Below, piece by piece: positions 8,866 to 16,749 of a stretch of 64,000 nucleotides of DNA (positions are counted from its first letter, which is position 1; every line of letters starts with the position of its first letter). Position numbers and translations under genes: made by a program. Origin of the DNA: Pseudomonadota bacterium (GTDB taxonomy: Bacteria > Pseudomonadota > Alphaproteobacteria > UBA828). The notes under the pieces are model-generated. The model worked only from the letters and a program-made list of their open reading frames with translations, was not told the DNA's origin and searched no databases. The DNA is taken from the NCBI GenBank assembly GCA_027624955.1, contig JAQBTG010000016.1, positions 18,082-82,081 on the forward strand. Reading direction: 5' to 3'.

Positions 8866-9543
8866 TCAACTATTCCAGATCGGATCGTCCAGGGTGGCGA
8901 TAAACGCCGCATGCGCTGCTTTTTCCTCGGTGCTCGGTTTATGCGGGCGCGGTGCTCTGGCGTCATTGATATGCAGTTCACCGTCCTCTCCCGGTCGCTT
9001 GGCTTGGCTGCTGGACAGGACAAGGGCCGCCTGACGGCCGCCGATCAACTCCAGATAAACTTCTGCAAGCAGTTCCGCATCAAGCAGGGCGCCATGTTTT
9101 GTGCGCTGTGAATTGTCGATTTCGAAGCGCCGGCAGAGGGCATCAAGGCTGGCCGGAGCGCCGGGATATTTGCGCCGCGCCAGCGACACCGTGTCGATCG
9201 CCCGTGCCGGCGGCAAAACCGGTCTGCCCAACTTCTCTAATTCCGCGTTCAGGAAGCCGAGATCGAAGGCGGCATTATGAATAATCAGCGTGTCTTCAGC
9301 CACAAAGCTGATAAATTCATCGGCGACGGCAGCGAATAGCGGCTTGTCGGCCAAAAATTGTGCGCTCAAGCCATGCACTCGAAATGCGCCTTCCGGCATC
9401 TCACGCTGTGGATTGATGTAACTCTGAAAGACTTTGCCGCTGGCTACATGATCGACCAACTCGACGCAGCCGATCTCGACGATGCGATCGCCGCGAAGCG
9501 GGTCAAGCCCGGTGGTTTCAGTATCCAGAACGATTTCCCGCAT
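8866..9543 (-). CDS. dnaQ: DnaQ, DNA polymerase III epsilon subunit (3'-5' exonuclease)
   Basis: This is the proofreading exonuclease of the replicative polymerase. The 225-residue protein has the DEDDh motifs: DTETTG at 7-12, IIHNAAFDLGFLN around 88-101, and the final HGALLDAELLAEVY with the catalytic His and Asp. A C-terminal tail carries polymerase-alpha contacts. The gene is the last of maf-aroE-coaE-dnaQ, separated from coaE by 17 bases. It ends tail-to-tail with secB, with 48 bases between them that are GGCGCC-rich but carry no T-run. Confidence 0.96.
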   Translation of the reverse strand: MREIVLDTETTGLDPLRGDRIVEIGCVELVDHVASGKVFQSYINPQREMPEGAFRVHGLSAQFLADKPLFAAVADEFISFVAEDTLIIHNAAFDLGFLNAELEKLGRPVLPPARAIDTVSLARRKYPGAPASLDALCRRFEIDNSQRTKHGALLDAELLAEVYLELIGGRQAALVLSSSQAKRPGEDGELHINDARAPRPHKPSTEEKAAHAAFIATLDDPIWNS

Positions 9544-9560
9544 GATGGGCTGAGTTTACT

Positions 9561-10205
9561 TCAGCTCGCCGTGGCGGGCCAACATAACGGCCAATGGGTG
9601 CCGCGCCGCGCCACAAGAATATCGGCGACGCGTCTAATTGTTTGTTCGGAATCCCTTTTGTTCAGCCCTGTCCGGATTACGAAATCGGCGCGCCGACGTT
9701 TTTCCCCATCGCTCATTTGCCGCGCCAAAATCGCGTCATATTTGTGCACTGTCATGTTGGCGCGCGCCAACACGCGGGCGCGCTGGACGAATTCCGGGGC
9801 AGAGACCACGGCGGTGGCGTCACAGCGCGCATCACCGCCGGTTTCAAACAGCAGAGGTATGTCCAGAACGACAAGCCGGCAGCGGCGGCTCTTGGCGGTG
9901 GCGAGAAATCTGCGTTCGGCGCGCCGCACCATGGGATGCAGGATGGATTCCAACTGTCGCAGCGCTACTGCGTCCTGAAATACCAATTTTCCCAATGTCG
10001 GGCGATCCACGGCTACATCACCACTCTCCTCGACGCGCGCTTCGGGAAATGCCGCCGTCACCGCCGTCACCGCCGCGCCGCCACGCGCCATCAGGCGGTG
10101 TACTGCAGCATCGGCATCCCAGATCGTGGCGCCATGACGGGCAAAGGCCCGTGTCGCCGTGCTCTTGCCCATACCGATCGAACCGGTGAGGCCAAGTATC
10201 ATCAT
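9561..10205 (-). CDS. coaE: CoaE, dephospho-CoA kinase
   Basis: The enzyme phosphorylates dephospho-CoA at the 3'-hydroxyl, the last step of coenzyme A synthesis. The 214-residue protein has the P-loop GSIGMGKST at 8-16, the DADAAVHRL segment of the substrate site and the VLDIPLLFETGGD segment of the lid/CoA domain. It sits four bases after aroE and 17 before dnaQ, so it is part of the same minus-strand operon. Length and motifs are standard. Confidence 0.96.
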   Translation of the reverse strand: MMILGLTGSIGMGKSTATRAFARHGATIWDADAAVHRLMARGGAAVTAVTAAFPEARVEESGDVAVDRPTLGKLVFQDAVALRQLESILHPMVRRAERRFLATAKSRRCRLVVLDIPLLFETGGDARCDATAVVSAPEFVQRARVLARANMTVHKYDAILARQMSDGEKRRRADFVIRTGLNKRDSEQTIRRVADILVARRGTHWPLCWPATAS

Positions 10206-10209
10206 CTTT

Positions 10210-11058
10210 CTAGCCCGCCAAATCGACTGTCACGAAGGCACGTAGCTCCGCCGTGACTTGCGGCTCGACACCGAACCAAGCGGCAAATCCCGGCCGCGCC
10301 TGATGCAGCAGCATACCGAGGCCATCGACGACGATATTGCTGCACTCCCGCGCCGCGGCGAGAAGCGGGGTGGTCAACGGCGAATAAACAAGATCATTCA
10401 CCACCGCGCGTTTCGGCAGCAGCGAAAGATCGATTTCGAGCGCCGGCTGGCCGGTCATGCCAAGGCTGGTGGTGTTGATCAAAAGCGCGGCGTCTTGCAG
10501 GGCAGCATGGCGCTCCGTCCATGGCGCCGGCTTGATGGCGGGCCCTAATATTTTGGCCAATGCTTCGGCGCGCGCCATGGTGCGATTTAAAACTCTGATT
10601 TCAGGCGCGCCTGACTGCAACAATCCGGCGCATACCGCGCGCGCCGCGCCGCCCGCGCCCAACACGATTGTCGGGCCCGAAGTAAGATCGAGCTGCGGCG
10701 CTCCGTCACGCAAATTCTCGAGAAAGCCAAATGCATCACTGTTGTCACCGCGGAGTGTGCCATCCGTCTTCACGATCACGGTATTCACGGCGCCAATCCG
10801 CGCCGCGAGCGGGCTGATTTCGCCGACCAAATCCAACGCCGCCACTTTGTGGGGAATCGTGAGGTTGCAACCGCTGAAGCCCAAAGCCACAAGCCCGCCC
10901 AGCGCGGCCTGCAAATTATCCGGCTGCACCGCGAGCGGCAGGTAAGCGCCGTCAATGCCATGGCGCTCCAACCAAAAACCGTGCACACGAGGCGAACGCG
11001 AATGCGCTACCGGCCATCCCATCACACCGGCGAGGCGGGTTTTTCCGCTGCCGATCAT
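10210..11058 (-). CDS. aroE: AroE, shikimate dehydrogenase (NADP+)
   Basis: It reduces 3-dehydroshikimate to shikimate in aromatic amino acid synthesis. The 282-residue protein shows the substrate-binding HSRSPRVHGFW at about 18-28, the catalytic lysine in NLTIPHKVAAL, and the NADP-binding GAGGAARAV loop. The ATG start overlaps the stop of maf as ATGA (11055-11058), so translation is coupled. The maf-aroE-coaE-dnaQ order is a well-conserved alphaproteobacterial block near the replication origin. Confidence 0.96.
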   Translation of the reverse strand: MIGSGKTRLAGVMGWPVAHSRSPRVHGFWLERHGIDGAYLPLAVQPDNLQAALGGLVALGFSGCNLTIPHKVAALDLVGEISPLAARIGAVNTVIVKTDGTLRGDNSDAFGFLENLRDGAPQLDLTSGPTIVLGAGGAARAVCAGLLQSGAPEIRVLNRTMARAEALAKILGPAIKPAPWTERHAALQDAALLINTTSLGMTGQPALEIDLSLLPKRAVVNDLVYSPLTTPLLAAARECSNIVVDGLGMLLHQARPGFAAWFGVEPQVTAELRAFVTVDLAG

Positions 11059-11657
11059 GCCGCGACGATTCCGCGGCTGCGCAGGAAGTCAAGCAACGGC
11101 AACAGGGGGAGGCCAAGAATGGTGAAATAATCGCCTTCGATTTCGGCGAATAATTGCGCGCCCAGACCTTCCAAGCGATAAGCGCCGACACAGCCGAACG
11201 CTTCGTCACCGGCGCTCTCCAAATAGCTTTCTATGAAGCTGTCGGAAAAATCGCGCATCTTCAACCGCGGCGCGCCGGTGAAGCGCCACAGGCAGGCACC
11301 GTCCTGAACGGCGCACACCGACGTGAAGAGGCGGTGGTCTTTGCCACGCAAAAATCGCAATTGCTTGTCGGCATCGTCGCGATCTCGCGCCTTGTCGAAC
11401 CAATCACCCTTACAATCGAGCAATTGATCGGCGCCGATGACGAGAGAGCCTGGTGCCTGCTTTGCGACATGGCGCGCCTTCAGCTCCGCCAGCGCCCCTG
11501 CCGTTGCCTCCGCGCCCTCCGCCTTCATCGTCGTCTTTAGTTCGTCTTCATCGACATCGGAGGGCCGGGTTTCGAAAGTGAGGCCGGCGCCGCGTAGGAG
11601 TTGGGCCCGAGCCGTACTGGCAGACGCCAAAATCAACAATTCTTTACTGTCATCCAC
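11055..11657 (-). CDS. Maf family nucleotide pyrophosphatase
   Basis: The Maf fold hydrolyses non-canonical or modified nucleoside triphosphates in the cytoplasm. Motifs are LILASASTARAQLL near the start, VIGADQLL with the catalytic aspartate, and the C-terminal IEGDYFTILGLPL. It resembles the YceF (m7GTP) subgroup, but I cannot assign substrate specificity. I favour the GTG at 11657 because GGAGG lies 12 bases upstream and homologues start just before the LILAS strand. A TTG at 11702 would add 15 residues. The upstream gene is divergent, so this is the operon head. Confidence 0.9.
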   Translation of the reverse strand: MDDSKELLILASASTARAQLLRGAGLTFETRPSDVDEDELKTTMKAEGAEATAGALAELKARHVAKQAPGSLVIGADQLLDCKGDWFDKARDRDDADKQLRFLRGKDHRLFTSVCAVQDGACLWRFTGAPRLKMRDFSDSFIESYLESAGDEAFGCVGAYRLEGLGAQLFAEIEGDYFTILGLPLLPLLDFLRSRGIVAA

Positions 11658-11779
11658 GATAATTTTCGACCTCCGGCGATTCCCCTTGACCACCTGATTC
11701 AAGAGCTTTTACCCTTGCTGACGATTACAGCTTTACCTTTGCTGACAAATTCGTCAGTGCAAAACGGAATTTCGCACAC

Positions 11780-12820
11780 ATGGCGACCGCTTCAGCATCC
11801 CCCGACGCCGCGATGGAGGGCAGCGCTTCCTCCTTCACTGCAACGCGCGATAAACTCAGCGAATTTCTGATTCAAGCAACGTTGATAGAGAGTTACCACA
11901 GCTTTGTGCGGCACGCCAAACCCTACCCTTTTGCCGCCCGCGAAAGTTTGCAGCCCGGCGCCAGCATGGCGTCATTCGAGCATCCGTTTCAGCGTTCAGC
12001 GCTCGTCCTGATTGTCGACGGGGCGTTGCCGGCGAACTTACGCAAGCATATCCGGTTCCGCCGGGCCAATGAACTGAGCGCCGATAATCTGTCCCGTCTG
12101 GCGCCTGAAATCGCCATGGCATTGCCCCCACCCGTCAGCCTGGCAATGGGAGACCCTGGGTTTCCCGCACTCTTGGACCGCCTGCTCGATCTGGATTATG
12201 CCCTGCTAATGCAGCGCGCGAGCCCGTCTTCGCCAATTACACTTAGCCATATGCATGTGAAGGTTGAGCGGCTGACGGACAATGCGGTGCGCCTGCTCGC
12301 CAGTGACCTTGGATATATCCGCCGCACGCTCTACGAAAGTGGCGAGGCGCATGCTGAGATGCTGGAGCGTAAATATTTCGAATATTTCGGCTTTGGGGCC
12401 AATGCATCGGGGCGAAAATGTGCCGCGGCCATGGCTGCCCAACTGCTCGGCGCAGACGTTTCTCGATTTGCCGTCTTTGCCACCTGCCAGGAGGATTGCC
12501 GCCTCACCATGCTTGATGACAGTGAGTCCGTCACCCATCATCTACTGATCCGGGTGAAGACAAAAACTCTGCGCGCTATCGGTGCTGAAGACCTTGAGAA
12601 TTATGTGATCGATGCCGGGCGCGGCGCAAATGACGAGTCTATTGTGTGTTATCGCGGGCGATTGTGCCGCACCGCCGCGGCGCGGCCGCTCCCGGCAGAA
12701 TCAACCGCGCGGCCCGATAGCGGTCTCAATCAGCCTTGGTTGGCAATCACCGAACAGACCTTGCTGCCGCTGCCAGGACATCATGCACCTGCCCTCTCCT
12801 TTGACTGGGTGGGTGACTAA
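11780..12820 (+). CDS. Protein of unknown function beside the origin region
   Basis: I do not recognise a family for this 346-residue protein. No signal peptide, membrane segment or catalytic motif stands out. Regular helices are likely in the middle third (LDRLLDLDYALLMQRA, then RLLASDLGYIRRTLYESGEAHAEMLE), and six or so cysteines are scattered through the C-terminal half. Composition and absence of stops make it look like a real gene. It is divergent from maf (122 bases from the favoured maf start) and convergent with the DUF299 gene 35 bases away. The last 50 residues are proline- and alanine-rich. The ATG has only a weak GGA-like ribosome-binding site. Confidence 0.7.
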   Translation: MATASASPDAAMEGSASSFTATRDKLSEFLIQATLIESYHSFVRHAKPYPFAARESLQPGASMASFEHPFQRSALVLIVDGALPANLRKHIRFRRANELSADNLSRLAPEIAMALPPPVSLAMGDPGFPALLDRLLDLDYALLMQRASPSSPITLSHMHVKVERLTDNAVRLLASDLGYIRRTLYESGEAHAEMLERKYFEYFGFGANASGRKCAAAMAAQLLGADVSRFAVFATCQEDCRLTMLDDSESVTHHLLIRVKTKTLRAIGAEDLENYVIDAGRGANDESIVCYRGRLCRTAAARPLPAESTARPDSGLNQPWLAITEQTLLPLPGHHAPALSFDWVGD

Positions 12821-12855
12821 GTGAGGGACGGGGTAGGCCGCGCATACGCGCTGGG

Positions 12856-13680
12856 TTAATCCTCGCCGTCGATATGCTTGGCGTGAAGCTGCAGCACTGC
12901 GGCAGCCGTTTCCTCGATCGAGCGGTTTGTCACATCGATCACCGGCCATCCCGTCCTGGAGAACATTCGCCGCGCATGTTGCACCTCTTCGCGCACCGCC
13001 ACGGGGTCAACATATTCCGTTTCCTCGTCCTGGCCGATCATGCGCAACCGGCTGCGGCGAATATCGACCAGCTGGTTGGCGCCGCAGGTGAGGCCGACGA
13101 CCAGGGGGCGCTTGAGAAACTCCAACTCCGGCGGCAGCGGGCAACCGGGCACGACGGGCACATTCGCCGTCTTGAATCCACGGTTAGCGAGATAAAAGCA
13201 AGTTGGCGTCTTGGACGAGCGCGACACGCCGACCAACACGATATCGGCACCCTCTAACGAACCGGTGGCCTGGCCATCGTCGTGCTGCAAAGTAAAGTTC
13301 ATGGCGTCGATCCGGCCAAGATAATGCGCATCCATGACATGCTGGCTGCCCGGCAAGTTTTGGCTTTCAACGCCGAGGTACTGGCTCAAGGTCGCGATCA
13401 CCATATCGAGCAAAGGGATGCAGGGTATGTCGAGCTCGCGGCAGCCTTCCTGCAGCGCTTGGCGTAGTTCCTGATCGACCAGCGTAAACATAACCACGCC
13501 TGGATTTGCCGCAACGCTGGAAAGAACGCGCTTTAATTGATCTCTCGACCGCACCAGCGACCAAAGATGCTCGATCGCCTCGACATCGCTGAACTGTGCC
13601 ACCGCGCCGCGCGCCACCGTGATAACGGTTTCGCCTGTGGCGTCGGAAACAAGGTGGAGATGAAAACTTTTAACGCTCAT
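12856..13680 (-). CDS. DUF299 pyruvate dikinase regulatory protein (kinase/pyrophosphorylase)
   Basis: This family reversibly phosphorylates and dephosphorylates a threonine of PEP synthase or pyruvate phosphate dikinase (E. coli PpsR, plant RP1). The 274-residue protein has the family N-terminus FHLHLVSDATGETV and a P-loop-like GVSRSSKTPT at 151-160. I cannot tell from sequence which dikinase is the target. Its position matters: homologues (Rickettsia RP001, Caulobacter duf299) flank the replication origin opposite hemE, and here the gene is divergent from hemE across a 449-base gap. Confidence 0.93.
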   Translation of the reverse strand: MSVKSFHLHLVSDATGETVITVARGAVAQFSDVEAIEHLWSLVRSRDQLKRVLSSVAANPGVVMFTLVDQELRQALQEGCRELDIPCIPLLDMVIATLSQYLGVESQNLPGSQHVMDAHYLGRIDAMNFTLQHDDGQATGSLEGADIVLVGVSRSSKTPTCFYLANRGFKTANVPVVPGCPLPPELEFLKRPLVVGLTCGANQLVDIRRSRLRMIGQDEETEYVDPVAVREEVQHARRMFSRTGWPVIDVTNRSIEETAAAVLQLHAKHIDGED

Positions 13681-13699
13681 ATCCTATCCTTCACCGCCT

Positions 13700-13708
13700 T
13701 GTGTATAA
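13700..13708 (-). promoter_or_regulatory. DnaA box, perfect consensus
   Basis: On the minus strand the 9-mer reads TTATACACA, which matches the TTATNCACA consensus exactly. It lies 20 bases upstream of the DUF299 start. It is the strongest DnaA box of the putative origin. Confidence 0.7.
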
Positions 13709-13790
13709 GCCTATCATGCATTGTGAACAGCTTTGCAATCGGCCATCTGCCGGGATTCGTCAGCAAACGACGCGCCGCGATAGAGAGGAC

Positions 13791-13799
13791 TTATGCTCA
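13791..13799 (+). promoter_or_regulatory. DnaA-box-like 9-mer (one mismatch)
   Basis: The 9-mer reads TTATGCTCA on the plus strand, one mismatch (position 7) from TTATNCACA. It is weak alone and supported only by its place within the putative origin. Confidence 0.4.
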
Positions 13800-13879
13800 A
13801 AATCAGAAGTCCCTTCGTTTGCGGGGATATGTATTTTCGCGAGAAACTTATCCCACCAATCCCCGCTTTGTCCCGCGGC

Positions 13880-13903
13880 TAATTTTCGCATTAATTTTCG
13901 GTT
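13880..13903 (+). repeat. Two AT-rich 12-base direct repeats in the putative origin
   Basis: TAATTTTCG occurs at 13880-13888 and again at 13892-13900, a 12-base period. A shorter ATTTTCG copy lies at 13833-13839. Short AT-rich direct repeats are typical of origin unwinding regions, although this pair is only two units long. Confidence 0.5.
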
Positions 13904-13988
13904 GGTTGGAACATCACGCCCGTGATATCCCAAGGCCATCCACCGATGCGAAGAGGTGCCTGGCCTCTTGCCTGTTTGCCGGTGATGC

Positions 13989-13997
13989 TGGGGATAA
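13989..13997 (-). promoter_or_regulatory. DnaA-box-like 9-mer (one mismatch)
   Basis: The minus strand reads TTATCCCCA, one mismatch from TTATCCACA. It lies 27 bases from the CTA-triplet run and the AT-rich stretch on the hemE side. Confidence 0.45.
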
Positions 13998-14023
13998 CAG
14001 CTTAATCCCCGGTTTCCCCCGTC

Positions 14024-14041
14024 CTACTACAACTACCACTA
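14024..14041 (-). repeat. DnaA-trio-like triplet run
   Basis: The plus strand reads CTA CTA CAA CTA CCA CTA in register, so the minus strand reads TAG TGG TAG TTG TAG TAG. DnaA-trios (repeated TAG/GAT-type triplets beside DnaA boxes) are known origin-unwinding elements. Here the run lies between a DnaA-box-like site and an AT-rich stretch, the expected arrangement. Confidence 0.45.
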
Positions 14042-14087
14042 CCTTTAATTTTTATAAGAATGTAAGAGTAGTAGGCATTCGCATATC

Positions 14088-14096
14088 TGTTCATAA
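14088..14096 (-). promoter_or_regulatory. DnaA-box-like 9-mer (one mismatch)
   Basis: The minus strand reads TTATGAACA, one mismatch (position 6) from TTATNCACA. It is 33 bases before the hemE start, so it could also affect hemE transcription. Confidence 0.35.
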
Positions 14097-14129
14097 GCCG
14101 ATTCTCGTGACCATCTGGATGATTCTTTC

Positions 14130-15176
14130 ATGAACTCCGAAGCTGGCATCAAGCCGTTGCTCTCGGCGCTGAGGGGCGTGCGTCAGACGCCCGTGCCGTT
14201 CTGGTATATGCGCCAGGCTGGGCGCTATTTGCCGGAATATCGCAAGCTGCGGGCCGAGGCCGGCGATTTCCTTGATCTCTGCTACTCGCCCGATCTTGCC
14301 GTTGAAGTCAGCCTGCAACCGCTCCGGCGCTATGACATGGATGGCGTAATTTTATTCTCGGATATTCTAGTGGTGCCTGATGCGCTCGGAATCGGCCTCA
14401 GATATGTTGAGGGTGAGGGCCCAAAGCTTGATGCGCTGGACCAGCGCGATCCCCTGCCAGTTTATGAGCGTGAAAAATTTCTCGCCCATTTGTCTCCTGT
14501 GTTCGAAACGTTGAAGGGTATCAATGCTCGTGCGCCCGCCACCGCTACCGTGATCGGTTTCGCCGGTGCGCCGTGGACGGTTGCCACCTATATGATCGAG
14601 GGCGGCAGCAGCCGGGATTTCGCCAAGACTAAAACCTGGGCGTTTCAGAATCCTGAGTCCTTTCAAAACCTGATTAACTTATTAGTCGATTCGACATCCG
14701 ATTACCTGTTGGCCCAGATCTATGCCGGCGCTGATGTTGTGCAAATTTTCGACAGCTGGGCAGGCGTGTTGCCGGAGATCGCCTTGCAGCGCTGGAGCCT
14801 GGCGCCAATTCTTGAAATCGTTAGGCGTGTCCGGCAGAAACATCCGGACGTGCCGGTTATCGCATTCCCGCGTGGCGCCGGCGTTTCTTATGCCGCCTAT
14901 GCGGAGAGCGCGGATATCTCGGCCGTGTCACTGGATTCAACGATGCCGCTGTCCTGGGCCGCTGCGCACCTTCAGCCGCATGCGGTCGTGCAAGGTAACC
15001 TTGATCCCTTACTCCTCGTCTGTGGCGGCGCACCATTGTTCGAAGAGGCCGAGCGGATATTAACGACGCTTTCTGGTAAGCCGTTCGTGTTTAATCTTGG
15101 TCATGGCATCGTGCCGCAAACGCCGCCCGAACATGTTGCCGCTTTGTCAGAATTCATTCGCGGTTGGAGAGCCTAG
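14130..15176 (+). CDS. hemE: HemE, uroporphyrinogen decarboxylase
   Basis: It converts uroporphyrinogen III to coproporphyrinogen III in haem synthesis. The 348-residue protein begins its conserved part with PFWYMRQAGRYLPEYR (the RQAGRYLPEYR substrate-binding loop at 28-38), followed by the ILFSDILVVPDALG segment with the catalytic aspartate and the FVFNLGHGIVPQTPPEH signature near the end. It is the first gene of hemE-hemH-hemJ, with hemH starting three bases after its stop. Its promoter must lie within the putative origin, as in Caulobacter. Confidence 0.98.
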   Translation: MNSEAGIKPLLSALRGVRQTPVPFWYMRQAGRYLPEYRKLRAEAGDFLDLCYSPDLAVEVSLQPLRRYDMDGVILFSDILVVPDALGIGLRYVEGEGPKLDALDQRDPLPVYEREKFLAHLSPVFETLKGINARAPATATVIGFAGAPWTVATYMIEGGSSRDFAKTKTWAFQNPESFQNLINLLVDSTSDYLLAQIYAGADVVQIFDSWAGVLPEIALQRWSLAPILEIVRRVRQKHPDVPVIAFPRGAGVSYAAYAESADISAVSLDSTMPLSWAAAHLQPHAVVQGNLDPLLLVCGGAPLFEEAERILTTLSGKPFVFNLGHGIVPQTPPEHVAALSEFIRGWRA

Positions 15177-15179
15177 GCG

Positions 15180-16235
15180 ATGACGCGGACCGCTGTTGTG
15201 CTGTTCAATTTGGGTGGGCCGGATTCGCTCGAAGCGGTTGAGCCGTTCCTTTTCAACCTGTTTAGCGACCCGGCAATCATCCGCCTGCCGCGTCTATTAC
15301 GTCACTGGGTTGCAACGCGGATATCGCGCCGCCGTGCGCCCATCGCGCAAGAGATCTATCGCCAGATCGGCGGTAAATCCCCAATCGTCGAGCAAACCCA
15401 GGCGCAAGCCGAAGCCTTGCAGGCGGCGCTCTCCGATTTGGGCGAGGTTCGGGTGTTTACCGCCATGCGCTATTGGCACCCGAGAAGCGATGTGGCGGCG
15501 ATGGAAGTCAGAGGATTTGCGCCGGATAACATCGTGCTGCTGCCGCTCTATCCTCAGTTCTCGACGGCGACGACAAAGTCTTCGTTGGTCGATTGGTATC
15601 GAGCGGCAAAAAAAGTTGGCCTCCTGGCGCCGCGGGTGACGAGCACGGCGCTCTGCTGTTACGCCACGGCCAAAGGATTGATCGAGGCACAGGGCGACCT
15701 GATCGCGCCGCTCCTGAGCACAGCCGCGGCGCGCGGGCCGGTCCGCTTGTTGCTGTCGGCGCATGGCTTGCCTGAGCGCATCGTGAAGCGCGGCGATCCT
15801 TATGCCTGGCAGGTCGAGCAGACCGCAGCCCATATCGTCGCCCGCCTCGGAATAGAGAATTTGGACTGGCGGTTGTGTTATCAAAGCCGCGTTGGGCCGA
15901 TGAAATGGATTGGCCCAGCCACTGACGATGAAATTCGCCGCGCCGGAGCCGATGGTGTGGCATTGGTGATCGCGCCTATTGCCTTCGTTTCCGAACATTC
16001 GGAAACGCTGGTCGAGCTCGATATTGAGTATCGCGACCTGGCGGAAAGTTGCGGCGTCCCCGCCTATCATCGCGTGCCTGCCGTGGCTTGCCACCCGGCG
16101 TTTATTGCGGCGCTGGCGGATTTGACCCGGCAATGTCTGGAACGCGCACCCGGGCACTGCGACAGCATGTTTTCGTTGTCCGCTGACCGGGTGTGTCCGG
16201 CGCCGCATTCGGGCTGCCCACTCGTGGCGGGTTGA
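15180..16235 (+). CDS. hemH: HemH, ferrochelatase
   Basis: It inserts ferrous iron into protoporphyrin IX, the final haem step, at the inner face of the cytoplasmic membrane. The 351-residue protein starts with VVLFNLGGPDSLEAVEPFL, includes the QIGGKSPI segment, the catalytic histidine in LLLSAHGLPERIVKRGDPY, the CYQSRVGP segment and the VAFVSEHSETLVELDIEY signature. It has a slightly longer cysteine-containing tail (VCPAPHSGCP), reminiscent of ferrochelatases that bind a 2Fe-2S cluster, though ligand spacing would need alignment. It follows hemE by three bases and precedes hemJ by 24. Confidence 0.97.
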   Translation: MTRTAVVLFNLGGPDSLEAVEPFLFNLFSDPAIIRLPRLLRHWVATRISRRRAPIAQEIYRQIGGKSPIVEQTQAQAEALQAALSDLGEVRVFTAMRYWHPRSDVAAMEVRGFAPDNIVLLPLYPQFSTATTKSSLVDWYRAAKKVGLLAPRVTSTALCCYATAKGLIEAQGDLIAPLLSTAAARGPVRLLLSAHGLPERIVKRGDPYAWQVEQTAAHIVARLGIENLDWRLCYQSRVGPMKWIGPATDDEIRRAGADGVALVIAPIAFVSEHSETLVELDIEYRDLAESCGVPAYHRVPAVACHPAFIAALADLTRQCLERAPGHCDSMFSLSADRVCPAPHSGCPLVAG

Positions 16236-16259
16236 CGGCAGCGCGTCCGGAGCAATCAC

Positions 16260-16703
16260 ATGGCAGGCGATATTTATATTTGGCTAAAAGCTCTGCACAT
16301 TATTTCGGTAGTGGCATGGATGGCCGGCTTGCTCTATCTGCCGCGACTTTTCGTTTATCACTGCGCTGCCGAGGCCGGTTCTCCGCAAGCGAAAACCTTC
16401 GAGATCATGGAACGCAGATTGCTGCGCGCCATCATGAATCCGGCAATGATCCTGAGCCTGGGATTTGGTGGCGCATTGCTGACCCAAACCAATGTTGTGG
16501 ACTGGTCAGGCGATATTTGGATCTATCTGAAACTCGTTTTTGTCGCTCTACTGGTGGTGCTGCATCATTTTTTGGAGCGCTGGCGGATTGCCTTCGCAGC
16601 CGGGGAAAATCGTTTCGACGCCCGGTTTTATAAGCGTGTGAACGAAGTGCCGACACTCGCGCTGATTGCCATCGTGATCTTCGTTGTGGTCAAGCCATTT
16701 TGA
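16260..16703 (+). CDS. hemJ: HemJ, protoporphyrinogen IX oxidase (UPF0093)
   Basis: HemJ oxidises protoporphyrinogen IX to protoporphyrin IX and is the usual enzyme for this step in alphaproteobacteria that lack HemG and HemY. The 147-residue protein has four hydrophobic helices. The first carries the conserved histidine in WLKALHIISVVAWMAGL, followed by YLPRLFVYH; the conserved lysine is in YLKLVFVALLVVLHH. It completes the last three haem steps in one operon, ordered hemE, hemH, hemJ. Confidence 0.95.
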   Translation: MAGDIYIWLKALHIISVVAWMAGLLYLPRLFVYHCAAEAGSPQAKTFEIMERRLLRAIMNPAMILSLGFGGALLTQTNVVDWSGDIWIYLKLVFVALLVVLHHFLERWRIAFAAGENRFDARFYKRVNEVPTLALIAIVIFVVVKPF

Positions 16704-16721
16704 GTTTCGGTTAATCTTTGT

Positions 16722-16749
16722 TTGACATTCGCGGCCTGTGTTCGATAAT
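16722..16749 (+). promoter_or_regulatory. Probable sigma-70 type promoter of rho
   Basis: TTGACA at 16722-16727 is followed after 16 bases by GATAAT at 16744-16749 (or after 17 by ATAATC), close to the housekeeping consensus. Initiation near 16757 would give a leader of about 150 nucleotides before rho. Long leaders allowing Rho-dependent autoregulation are known for E. coli rho; here that is inference. Confidence 0.65.

Larger units (their letters stand above)
13681..14129. other. oriC: Putative chromosomal replication origin (oriC) between DUF299 gene and hemE
   Basis: This gap has no credible gene. It holds one perfect consensus DnaA box (TTATACACA, minus strand, 13700-13708) and three one-mismatch boxes (13791-13799, 13989-13997, 14088-14096). 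An AT-rich pair of 12-base repeats lies at 13880-13903, a triplet run of CTA type at 14024-14041 and an AT-rich stretch at 14044-14063. Three GATTC (GANTC) methylation sites are present, about what chance allows. In Caulobacter and Rickettsia the origin occupies this same interval. Genes point away from it on both sides. It also must carry the hemE promoter. No full TTAA-N7-TTAA CtrA site was found. Confidence 0.72.

Noticed and set aside
13848..13856. TTATCCCAC as a DnaA box
   Set aside because: It has three mismatches in the last three positions of the TTATCCACA consensus, which are the critical ones.
13681..14129. CtrA-type TTAA-N7-TTAA site in the origin candidate
   Set aside because: TTAA occurs at about 13891, 14002 and 14046, but no pair has seven-base spacing.
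13537..14133. A 198-codon plus-strand frame crossing the DUF299 start, the origin candidate and the hemE start
   Set aside because: It overlaps the start of a well-supported gene on the opposite strand and has no recognisable domain, so it is a shadow frame.
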